A DNA stretch of 32,176 nucleotides, taken from an uncultured Spirochaetaceae bacterium. Lineage in GTDB: Bacteria > Spirochaetota > Spirochaetia > Treponematales > Treponemataceae. Positions 14,897 through 22,220 of the stretch are shown here, one piece after another (the stretch's first letter is position 1; every line of letters starts with the position of its first letter). The notes below the pieces were generated by a model that worked only from the letters and a program-made list of their open reading frames with translations, searched no databases and had not been told where the DNA came from. Where the stretch lies: contig CADBRT010000067.1 in NCBI GenBank assembly GCA_902797055.1, positions 1-32,176 on the forward strand, read 5' to 3'. The translations under genes were made by a program, and so were the position numbers.

Positions 14897-16216
14897 ATGA
14901 ATCTGAATAACTACATGCTCGGTGCGTATAAAAACGCCTCTGCAAATAACGATGATAAAAAAAAAGGAAAGACAGGGGCGGAGCATGTGCCGCTGGTTCA
15001 CAAGCCTGTTTTTGAGAAGGTAAACAGCCGTGCCGGTGAGATTCTGGAACAGCAGCGGGCCGAACAGGAAAACTTGGAAAAGGCAAAAATCGCTGCCAAG
15101 ACGGGCGTCTGGTTCGGAGCGAAGAAAAAGGCTCCTACCGAAGACGATGTAAAGAAAGCTGCTGCAGCACTTACAGCCGGTGCGCTCATAAAAGTCCCTG
15201 AGCAGCCGAAGGAACCCGGTGAAAAAGAGAGCATCTACCGACGTGTTGCAAAATTCCTTGTCATCATTGGAGTTGATGAGGCTGCAAAAGTCATTCCCCG
15301 TCTGACTGAATCACAAATAGATAAGATAGTACCGGAAATTGCGACAATACAGTCGGTTCCGAAAGACGAGGCGGAAGCAATCCTTGAAGAATTCCAAGGT
15401 CTTTTAGACAAGGCCCGGGAATCCGGCGGACTCGACACCGCCCGCACAATCCTTACCAAGGCGTACGGCAGTGAACGGGCGGAAGAGGTGCTTGAAAAAT
15501 CCGTCGGCTCTCTTGCTGGCAAACCGTTTGACTTTCTGCAGGAAGCTGATGCCAAGAGAATAGGTGTTCTGATAGACGGTGAAAGCGCCGCCGTCCAAAG
15601 CCTCGTGCTCACCCAGATTGCCCCCAAGAAATCCGCACAGATTCTGAACAGCATGGACAGCAAGCGTAAAGGTGAATTGATTCTGAGATTGGCAAAGATG
15701 AAGCCTGTTGCTCCTCAGGTTGTGGAAAGCGTAAGCAAAAGCCTGCATGAGAAGATGCTGTCGCAAAATACCGAACGTTCCCAGGATTTGGACGGACGCG
15801 GAGTGCTTGCGCAAATTTTGAAGCGCATGAATCCAGTTGTTGAGTCAGAGATAATTGCAAACCTCGCCGAAGAAGATCCGGAACTTGGTGCGGACATTAG
15901 AAAACGGCTGTTTACAGAAGACGATGTCATTCATGCCGATGACCGTTTCATGCAGAACAAACTTCATGATATGGACAATAAGACGCTTGCAATACTCATA
16001 CGGGGAAAATCAGATGAATTCCGACGGAAGATTCTTTCCAATCTGTCACGCCGGCGTGCTGCTGAAATCCTTGATGAAGAACAGATTACGGATTTCGTGC
16101 TCAAGTCTGACAGCGAGCGTATTACGAGCCAGTTCTTTGCGGATTTGCGTCGCGCCTGGGAAGAAGGCTCTCTGCGCGTTATAGGTCGTGACGACGGGGA
16201 AATTTATGTTGAATAA
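14897..16216 (+). CDS. fliG1: FliG1-like divergent flagellar motor switch protein
   Basis: This FliG-family protein has 439 aa against about 340 in ordinary FliG. An extra charged N-terminal stretch of some 95 residues precedes the FliG repeats. The C-terminal part (FTEDDVIHADDRFMQ...MDNKTLAILIRGKSDEFRRKILSNLSRRRAAEIL) matches the torque-generating domain with its charged helix. The EHPQ motif of the middle domain is replaced by ESAA (229-232), so contacts with FliM are probably altered. Spirochaetes carry two FliGs. The canonical FliG2 sits in the fliF-fliH-fliI operon, while FliG1 is encoded elsewhere and has been linked to one-pole motor assembly in Borrelia. No other flagellar gene is here, which fits FliG1. 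The transcript appears leaderless. Confidence 0.85.
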   Translation: MNLNNYMLGAYKNASANNDDKKKGKTGAEHVPLVHKPVFEKVNSRAGEILEQQRAEQENLEKAKIAAKTGVWFGAKKKAPTEDDVKKAAAALTAGALIKVPEQPKEPGEKESIYRRVAKFLVIIGVDEAAKVIPRLTESQIDKIVPEIATIQSVPKDEAEAILEEFQGLLDKARESGGLDTARTILTKAYGSERAEEVLEKSVGSLAGKPFDFLQEADAKRIGVLIDGESAAVQSLVLTQIAPKKSAQILNSMDSKRKGELILRLAKMKPVAPQVVESVSKSLHEKMLSQNTERSQDLDGRGVLAQILKRMNPVVESEIIANLAEEDPELGADIRKRLFTEDDVIHADDRFMQNKLHDMDNKTLAILIRGKSDEFRRKILSNLSRRRAAEILDEEQITDFVLKSDSERITSQFFADLRRAWEEGSLRVIGRDDGEIYVE

Positions 16217-16226
16217 GGAAACTGTT

Positions 16227-19200
16227 ATGAAAATTGGCGATATATATGAGGGCTTTAAGGTTCTGGATGTCCGTCAGGAACCTGATTATAACTCTGAAGT
16301 GCTCTATCTGAAACACGAACGTACCGGGCTTGAAGTCGTTCACATGCACAATGCTGACAAAGAGAATCTGTTCGCTATTGCCGTCAAGACGCCCGTCACA
16401 GACAGCAAGGGGGCTGCTCATGTTCTTGAACACAGCGTTTTGTGCGGGAGTGAACGCTATCCGGTAAAGGATCCGTTCCTGCGCCTTACGAACCAAAGCG
16501 TGAATACGTATCTGAATGCATATACCAGCATAGACTGTACAGTATTCCCGGCGAGTTCCGTCGTCAAAAAGGACTTCTTCAATCTGTTTTCGGTATATGC
16601 AGATGCGGTGTTCTTTCCGCTTTTAAGGCCGGAAACTTTCCTTCAAGAATGCCATCGTCTGGAACTCGACGATACGGGGAAACCTGTCATTCAAGGTGTC
16701 GTCTACAATGAGATGAAGGGGAACTACTCTTCGTTTGACCGGGTTGCTTCCATTGCAATCGAAAATGTTATGTACAGCGGGACGAACTATCTGTATGACC
16801 AAGGAGGTGACCCGCTTTCGATTCCCGAACTGTCATTGGAAGAACTCAAGGCGTTCCATAAAAAACACTACTGCCCAGCAAACAGCATTATCTTCTTGTA
16901 CGGAGATATTTCGACAGAGGAGCAGCTTTCGTTTATCAAGACAAATATAACCGACAGAATCAAAGACGGCGGAACGCGTGTCGAATTCCCTGCGTGCGAT
17001 TTGTCGGTGCCGATTCCGGAACGCATGGACTGCTTCGGTCCTGCGGACGATCACACTGGGAATGAGGAAGCTGCATCGTCGGCGGAATCCATGAAAGAAA
17101 CCGGTCTGGTTTGGAGACTGAACCACGGCATTGAAAACGAAGACATCGGTTCTTTTTTCATGAAACTGCTGTTCATCGATGAACTGTTGTGGGGCGATGA
17201 CAGCGCTCCTGTTTCAAAGGCTGTTCTTGATGCTGGTGTCGGTGAAAATATTTCCAGCGAAACAGGTGTCGAACTCAGCGGAAGATATCCGCTGCTTACC
17301 TTTGTCATGCAGGGCGTGCCTGAAGAAAAGGAAGCTGCGTTCCGCTCTGTGTTCATGGAATCGCTCCGTTCTATCTGCAAAAACGGTATCTCTAAAGAAG
17401 ACTTCGACCGCGCTGTGATGACTTTTGACTTTGCAAACCGGGAGATAAAGAGACCTGACGGAAGTCCGTACTCCATGGTTCTGATGCGGCGTGTCATAAA
17501 AAGCTGGCTGTATGGCGGGAATCCATTCCGCCTGCTTTCATACCGCCGTTTGTTTGAACAGTTGAAATCCGATATGCGAGCCAATCCTCACTTGATAGAG
17601 GATGAAATTCAGCGTCTCATACTGGACAACAAGGAGCTGTCCTTCGTTACGGTAACGCCTTCACATGAATGGAATGAAAAGCGTCTTGCTCAGGAACAGC
17701 AGATTGCAGAACATCATTTTGTTGAAAAGGGAAAGGATGAAGTTCTCAGGGAACTTGATGCCATGCATGCTTTCCAGAACATGGCGGAGGATGATTCTGT
17801 CGTACCGCGTCTGGACATCCAGGATCTTCCTACAGATGTGGAAAAATTTTATGTCAAAGAAGAACGTGTCGGGCATATGCCGTTTTATGTGAGCACAGAG
17901 CCGACGAACGGCATTGTCACGTTTGATGCTGTTTTTCCGCTGGATTTGCTCACTCCCGAGGATTATCTATACGTGCCGTTCCTGGGAACCCTGGTCGCTC
18001 AGATGGGGTGGGGAAATACTCCATGGGATGTGGTTATGAAAAAGCTGGGCGGCTTGGTCGGTTCATTCGGTGCTGCTCCCCGCAGTTTCAATGTTGCACA
18101 GTGTTATAAGAATCATCTTTCTGATTATCCGTACCTTGGAAGGGACTGGATGTGTTTCCGCTTCGATGTTCTGGAAGAGAATACCCCTCAAGTGATGGAG
18201 CTGTTGGGAAACTGTCTGCGGACGTTGAATTTCGACGATACGGCACGGCTTAAGGATTTGCTTGCCAGCTATGCAAATTACACAAAATCATCTGTTTTGC
18301 CGAGTGCCCATATATATGCCATGTACCGGACATCGCGCAAGGAAAGTCACTGCAGGGCGGTATTCGAGATGTGGGACGGGCTCACTTCCGTTGACTTTAC
18401 CGTAAAGATGCAGGCTATGGATTTGAAGGTGCTTGCACAGCGCCTCAAAGATATTTTTGAAAAGATTGTGAAAGCCGGCTGTCTGCTGCATGTCACCGGA
18501 ACCGAACAGGGGGTAGAACTCGCACGGAAAGCTTTACCGGCATTTATTGAAAAAAATCATTTGGTGCCGCCATGTGAGCGGAAAGAAACAAATCTTTCGG
18601 ATTTCGTCGCCCTTACAGAGTTTTCGGGGACGCCGGGAGGCTGTGAAGCCGGAGCCACGCCTGAAATCAATGAGGTGTTTACCATTCCTGGTTCTATTGG
18701 ATTCGCTGCGGTTTCTTATCCGTCATCGGACTTTGATACTGATGAGAGCGTAGAGGATGCTGTCTTTGACCATATTTTGACGACAACGACGCTGTGGAAC
18801 AAAGTCAGGACAGAGGGGGGCGCCTATGGAGTATACCTCAATCCGAACAATGTTGCCGGCTGGACGCGGTTCATTACGTACCGCGACCCAAAACCGTTCG
18901 ATTCCCTTCATACCGTTGAAGACGTGTTTAATACGGTTGCTGAGGCAGGGTTTACGAAAGAAGAAGTTGAAAAGGCTATAACCGGCTCTTATTCAGACGA
19001 GATAGCCCCTGTCACTCCTTCTTCACGGGGCGGCTCATCGTTCTTCTGGATTTTGGGCGGTTTGAACAACGATTTGAAAGAACGTCACGTCCGCAGGCTG
19101 CTTGCTGTTACGCCTGAATCCATACAGCGGGCTGCAGTGCGGTTCAGAAACAGTGTGCCTGATAAAAGCGAGACTGTCGTGCTCTGTTCGAAAGATATGC

Positions 19201-19253
19201 TGACAGAGGATGTGCGAAAAAACGTTGCAAAGATATGTACTCTGCCGCTGTAA
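16227..19253 (+). CDS. M16C-family zinc metallopeptidase (presequence-protease/Cym1-like)
   Basis: This large insulinase-fold peptidase (1008 aa from this start) degrades short unstructured peptides inside a closed two-lobed chamber. The inverted zinc motif HVLEH is at 65-69 (H65, E68, H69), and RTEGGAYGVYL near the C-terminus supplies the Arg/Tyr that bind substrate. The segment NTYLNAYTSIDCTVFPASS is typical of the M16C (PreP) subgroup. There is no signal peptide, so it is probably cytoplasmic. ATG 16227 is chosen because AAGGAA (16215-16220) lies six bases before it. The frame is open to 16188, inside fliG1, but those codons lack a better site. It follows fliG1 by 10 bases and is probably co-transcribed. 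Confidence 0.92.
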   Translation: MKIGDIYEGFKVLDVRQEPDYNSEVLYLKHERTGLEVVHMHNADKENLFAIAVKTPVTDSKGAAHVLEHSVLCGSERYPVKDPFLRLTNQSVNTYLNAYTSIDCTVFPASSVVKKDFFNLFSVYADAVFFPLLRPETFLQECHRLELDDTGKPVIQGVVYNEMKGNYSSFDRVASIAIENVMYSGTNYLYDQGGDPLSIPELSLEELKAFHKKHYCPANSIIFLYGDISTEEQLSFIKTNITDRIKDGGTRVEFPACDLSVPIPERMDCFGPADDHTGNEEAASSAESMKETGLVWRLNHGIENEDIGSFFMKLLFIDELLWGDDSAPVSKAVLDAGVGENISSETGVELSGRYPLLTFVMQGVPEEKEAAFRSVFMESLRSICKNGISKEDFDRAVMTFDFANREIKRPDGSPYSMVLMRRVIKSWLYGGNPFRLLSYRRLFEQLKSDMRANPHLIEDEIQRLILDNKELSFVTVTPSHEWNEKRLAQEQQIAEHHFVEKGKDEVLRELDAMHAFQNMAEDDSVVPRLDIQDLPTDVEKFYVKEERVGHMPFYVSTEPTNGIVTFDAVFPLDLLTPEDYLYVPFLGTLVAQMGWGNTPWDVVMKKLGGLVGSFGAAPRSFNVAQCYKNHLSDYPYLGRDWMCFRFDVLEENTPQVMELLGNCLRTLNFDDTARLKDLLASYANYTKSSVLPSAHIYAMYRTSRKESHCRAVFEMWDGLTSVDFTVKMQAMDLKVLAQRLKDIFEKIVKAGCLLHVTGTEQGVELARKALPAFIEKNHLVPPCERKETNLSDFVALTEFSGTPGGCEAGATPEINEVFTIPGSIGFAAVSYPSSDFDTDESVEDAVFDHILTTTTLWNKVRTEGGAYGVYLNPNNVAGWTRFITYRDPKPFDSLHTVEDVFNTVAEAGFTKEEVEKAITGSYSDEIAPVTPSSRGGSSFFWILGGLNNDLKERHVRRLLAVTPESIQRAAVRFRNSVPDKSETVVLCSKDMLTEDVRKNVAKICTLPL

Positions 19254-19263
19254 GGAAATTGAT

Positions 19264-19488
19264 ATGGATGACGCTGAGTATTATGCCAAGATGAGGCGGG
19301 AAAAGAATCCTCCTCTGCGGCGCAGTGATGTGGCCTTTGGCACTGCCAGGGGCAATTCCAAAACCTTGAAGAATGCTAGCTCCGGCAGTCAGTCTCCTTT
19401 CCCTCCGTACCAGAAATGGCAGGGCAGGGAAGATGCGGAGATGCTCGAAGAAAAGCAGTCTGTCAATGGATTGAGTTCGGATGAATAA
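19264..19488 (+). CDS. Small hypothetical protein, 74 aa
   Basis: I do not recognise this protein. It begins 10 bases after the peptidase stop at an ATG preceded by AAGGAAATTG, so it is a plausible last gene of the fliG1-peptidase operon. The sequence is polar, begins MDDAEYYAKMRREKNPP, has no membrane segment or cysteines, and ends in an acidic tail. It is likely soluble and partly disordered. Frame position and ribosome site support translation; function is unknown. Confidence 0.65.
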   Translation: MDDAEYYAKMRREKNPPLRRSDVAFGTARGNSKTLKNASSGSQSPFPPYQKWQGREDAEMLEEKQSVNGLSSDE

Positions 19489-19573
19489 CTCTTAGTGCCG
19501 ATGAATACCTTGTAACAAACTATTAGCAATTCTGTTAATATTGGAGAGAGTGATGTTTGTTTTCTCTTGTCTG

Positions 19574-19597
19574 AAATCGGTTGTTGTTGACCGATTT
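19574..19597. promoter_or_regulatory. Inverted repeat over the csgG -35 region
   Basis: AAATCGGT (19574-19581) and ACCGATTT (19590-19597) are perfect 8-bp arms around an 8-base TG-rich spacer. The right arm overlaps the -35 box TTGACC. The lack of a following T-run argues against a terminator. The position suits a dimeric repressor or activator site controlling the csgG operon. Confidence 0.6.
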
Positions 19598-19614
19598 GAT
19601 AATATTTATATAAT
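19587..19614 (+). promoter_or_regulatory. csgG operon promoter
   Basis: TTGACC (19587-19592), a 16-nt spacer and a perfect TATAAT (19609-19614). The predicted start near 19621 gives a leader of about 34 nt with GAGAGGAG before the csgG ATG. A second overlapping pair (TTGATA 19596, TATTAT 19618) is possible. Confidence 0.7.
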
Positions 19615-19654
19615 TACTATTATATAAGAACGTATGTGTTGAGAGGAGTATTGT

Positions 19655-20620
19655 ATGCGACGTAGTTCAATCGCAATCACAGCAACTGTTGCTGCGTTTT
19701 TATTGTCAGGATGTGTCACGACACAGCCTGATGTCCAGGCGGACAACAGTGCTTTAGTACAACAGCAGTCTGCCAATGAGGCCGCATTCTACCAAGGACT
19801 GAAGCGGAAAGTTGCTATTGCACGTTTTTCAAATGAAACAGAATATGCCAAAGGCGCTTTCTACGACAGGGATAATGATCCGTTGGGCAAGCAGGCGTTG
19901 GATATTCTTTCTTCTCGGCTTGCATCTTCCGGTAAATTCATCTTGCTTGAACGTGCAGATGTCGATTTGATTGAAAAAGAGCTCAGCTATTCCGGCCGCA
20001 GTGAGCAGGCTGAAAAAGTAGGTGCTGATTACCTTATCGTCGGTTCTGTAACTCAGTTTGGACGAAAGAATACTGGTGAAACCGGAGTCTTTACTCAGAC
20101 GAAGCGGCAGATTGTAGAAGCTGGGGTTACCGTCCGTCTCATCGATGTTGCAACGGGCGAAATCATCTATTCAGAAGAAGGTCTGGGGGAAGCCGAGACA
20201 GAGGCTTCTACGATCATGGGCTTCGGCGGTCAGGCGGGATATGATGCGACGTTAAGCGACAAGGCGATCGGCTCCGCAATTTCTCAGCTTGTTGAGAATA
20301 TCATTAACAACTGTATGGATCGTCCTTGGAAGTCCTACATTCTTTCCTATGACAGCAACGGCATGATTATTGCTGGCGGTGCCAAACAGGGACTCAAGGA
20401 AGGTGACACCTTCGCTGTCTGTGAGAAGGGAAAGCGTTTGAAGAATCAGCAGACCGGTATGTATGTTGAAATTCCGGGAAAACAGATTGGTACGGTGAAG
20501 GTGCTTTCCACCGGCACAGGTGCCTCAGCATCAGCAGAATACTCTTTCGTGCAGCTTGTCCAAGGGTATGTGGACCAGAATGCGATTGAAAACTATGAAA
20601 TACGCGAGGTAAAGCAATGA
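19655..20620 (+). CDS. CsgG-family outer-membrane/periplasmic lipoprotein
   Basis: This 321-aa lipoprotein has a signal peptide ending in lipobox LLSGC (C20). The CsgG core follows: KVAIARFSNETEYAKG, LSSRLASSGKFILLERADVDLI, GADYLIVGSVTQFG, VRLIDVATGEIIYSEEGLG. About 100 further residues have a beta-rich look (GLKEGDTFAVCEKG). CsgG proteins can form outer-membrane export channels (curli) or act as TolB-like periplasmic scaffolds. No curli subunit genes are present. The three genes that follow overlap in tandem. The CsgG, DUF4810, DUF799 set is a known conserved association, so this is probably that lipoprotein complex rather than a curli system. Confidence 0.9.
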   Translation: MRRSSIAITATVAAFLLSGCVTTQPDVQADNSALVQQQSANEAAFYQGLKRKVAIARFSNETEYAKGAFYDRDNDPLGKQALDILSSRLASSGKFILLERADVDLIEKELSYSGRSEQAEKVGADYLIVGSVTQFGRKNTGETGVFTQTKRQIVEAGVTVRLIDVATGEIIYSEEGLGEAETEASTIMGFGGQAGYDATLSDKAIGSAISQLVENIINNCMDRPWKSYILSYDSNGMIIAGGAKQGLKEGDTFAVCEKGKRLKNQQTGMYVEIPGKQIGTVKVLSTGTGASASAEYSFVQLVQGYVDQNAIENYEIREVKQ

Positions 20621-20964
20621 GAAAGTTTCTTTGTATAATCCCTGTTTTATGTGCGTTCGCTGCACTCTTCCTTGTTTCCGGCTGTGAAAGCGCAAAGACT
20701 GTGTCGTACGGAAAGGCTGATGTCGGTTACGTACAGTTCGTCAGTGCAACAAAGTATTCTTCTGTCAAAGTCGTCTTTGATGATAGCGTGACAATCACCG
20801 CGAGGGTCAACAGCAGCAAGGACCGTATCGTTGAAAACGACAGCACGTATTCGGTGACACCCGGCGCTCATGCTATAGAAGTATTCGATAAAAAGGGTGA
20901 CAGCATTCTCAAAAAGAAGATTTTCGTGTCTGCTCAGGAAATCAGAACTGTGGAGCTTCCATGA
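20617..20964 (+). CDS. Small lipoprotein inserted in the CsgG cluster
   Basis: This 115-aa protein overlaps csgG by four bases (ATGA), so the two are translationally coupled. The signal peptide ends in LFLVSGC with lipidated C23. The mature part (about 90 residues) has alternating hydrophobic residues typical of a small beta sandwich, including VTPGAHAIEVFDKKGDSILKKKIFVS, which resembles the PEGA-like beta fold in outline only. I know of no family name. It sits where the usual CsgG-DUF4810 pair would be adjacent, so it is an extra component of this operon. Confidence 0.8.
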   Translation: MRKFLCIIPVLCAFAALFLVSGCESAKTVSYGKADVGYVQFVSATKYSSVKVVFDDSVTITARVNSSKDRIVENDSTYSVTPGAHAIEVFDKKGDSILKKKIFVSAQEIRTVELP

Positions 20965-21329
20965 CGTTCTGTCGCAGAATGGCTGCAGTGGCATTGCTTC
21001 TTGCACTGCCGCTCATGCAGCTTAGCGCATATGGCTTGTACAGCTGGTATGGCTACGAGGGAAAATCGTATAACTATCTCAAAAAGAGGAATGAAAGTTC
21101 CCGCAAGCGACTCATGGAATCTTATGAGAGCATGATATCCAAGCAGAAAGGCGACCGGGCTGTGGTACCGCCCGGTGTGTACGCTGATTATGGCTGGATG
21201 CTGATTCAGGACGGCTCTAAAGAACGTGGCAAAGAGATGCTCCGCAAAGAGATGGAGTTGTATCCTGAGTCATCGGTTTTTATAAACCGGGTTTTGAAGA
21301 GGTTTGAAGAGGATGAAAAGAAGAATTAG
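20961..21329 (+). CDS. DUF4810-family periplasmic protein
   Basis: This 122-aa protein overlaps the previous gene by four bases. It has a cleavable signal peptide (MRRMAAVALLLALPLMQLSA-type core). The mature protein starts YGLYSWYGYEGKSYNYLKK and contains PPGVYADYGWMLIQDGSKERGKEMLRKEMELYPES, the short TPR-like helix-turn-helix of DUF4810. Family members I know of are usually lipoproteins; here no cysteine follows the signal sequence, so the protein may be soluble in the periplasm. DUF4810 is regularly found between CsgG-like and DUF799 genes, as here. Function unknown. Confidence 0.82.
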   Translation: MTFCRRMAAVALLLALPLMQLSAYGLYSWYGYEGKSYNYLKKRNESSRKRLMESYESMISKQKGDRAVVPPGVYADYGWMLIQDGSKERGKEMLRKEMELYPESSVFINRVLKRFEEDEKKN

Positions 21330-22032
21330 TATCTGCCTGTCAGTATTGATAGTCTCTTGTCTTTTCCTTTTTCCTTCCTGTATGTCGTTTGACATGTCTG
21401 ACGGTACTACCTATCAGCGTCCTACAAAGGCTTCAAAATATGCCCAGTTCTATCAGGAAAACCCTGTTGTCATGCTGATTATGCCGCCGATAAATGACAG
21501 TCTCAATGTTGATGCAAAGGATTATTTTTACTCAACGCTTGCTGTTCCTGTCGCGGAAGCTGGTTTTTATGTGCTTCCTCCTTATCTGACGCTTGAGGTG
21601 TTGCAGCGGGAAAGCGCATATGATTCAGAGCTCTTCATTGACAAGGATTTGTCGAAGTTCAAAGAAGTGTTCGGAGCTGATGTTGCGGTCTTTACAAAAA
21701 TTCATACGTGGGAAAAATCCATGCTTGACTACAGCGTGTCCGTCAAGATTGAATATATTTTTAAATCAACGGAGACGAATGAAGTTCTGTATAGGAAGAC
21801 CGCCACGATGGTGCGGGATACATCGCAGAGCATAGAAACTGATGATGATATTCTTTCTGCCGTTCTCAGCATCGTTGTGAGTTCGGTTTCAACTGTTCTT
21901 GTGGATTATGTGGATTTGGCGCAGAACTGCAACGAATACGCCCTTTCGAATCTTCCGCGGGGCAAATACCATAAACGCTACGGACAGGATTTGAACGATA
22001 GTCCCACTGCTGATGAAATCACGCTGGAATAA
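21313..22032 (+). CDS. DUF799/GNA1162-family lipoprotein
   Basis: This 239-aa lipoprotein has a signal peptide ending in FLFPSC (C23), a loose spirochaete-style lipobox. The motifs VVMLIMPPINDSLNVDAKDYFYSTLAVPVAEAGFYVLPPYLTLEVLQRE are diagnostic of the DUF799 (GNA1162-like) family, whose fold resembles the N-terminal domain of TolB. ATG 21313 is preferred to an upstream TTG (21304) because AAGAGG at 21297-21302 is ten bases away. It overlaps the DUF4810 gene by 17 bases and is the last gene of the four-gene operon. It probably forms an envelope complex with the CsgG protein. No enzymatic residues are apparent. Confidence 0.87.
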   Translation: MKRRISICLSVLIVSCLFLFPSCMSFDMSDGTTYQRPTKASKYAQFYQENPVVMLIMPPINDSLNVDAKDYFYSTLAVPVAEAGFYVLPPYLTLEVLQRESAYDSELFIDKDLSKFKEVFGADVAVFTKIHTWEKSMLDYSVSVKIEYIFKSTETNEVLYRKTATMVRDTSQSIETDDDILSAVLSIVVSSVSTVLVDYVDLAQNCNEYALSNLPRGKYHKRYGQDLNDSPTADEITLE

Positions 22033-22042
22033 GATTCCAGTC

Positions 22043-22214
22043 AAGGGGCTGTCTAAAAAGTAATGGTGACATTTCATGTCATGCTGAATTTATTTCAGCA
22101 TCTACGCTACAAATAGTGTGTGAGATTCCGAACCACACAACCGTAGTAGGTGCGTTCGGTTGTGGCGTAGCGTTCGGAATGACGCTAGAGTGCAAACTTC
22201 TTAGACAGCCCCTT
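22043..22214. mobile_element. MITE-like element with 19-bp terminal inverted repeats
   Basis: AAGGGGCTGTCTAAAAAGT at 22043-22061 is matched by its inverse at 22196-22214 with one mismatch (18 of 19). Inside are two further stem-loops: ATGCTGAA/TTCAGCAT (22081-22101, 5-base loop) and ATTCCGAAC/GTTCGGAAT (22125-22180) with a nested CACAACCG/CGGTTGTG stem. It has no transposase and no clear target duplication. It fills almost the whole gap between two convergent genes and may act as a two-way terminator. Its ends look like those of a full-length insertion sequence elsewhere in the genome. Confidence 0.8.
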
Positions 22215-22220
22215 TTGTCT

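Noticed and set aside
19553..19627. A 24-codon ORF with GGAGAG before it, in front of csgG
   Set aside because: It could be a leader peptide, but the csgG -35/-10 elements lie inside it and no convincing promoter precedes it, so translation is doubtful.
22125..22180. CRISPR-like or tRNA-like structure in the repeat-rich gap
   Set aside because: The repeats are inverted, not regularly spaced direct repeats, and no cloverleaf with a TPsiC arm can be formed; the MITE explanation accounts for the terminal arms.
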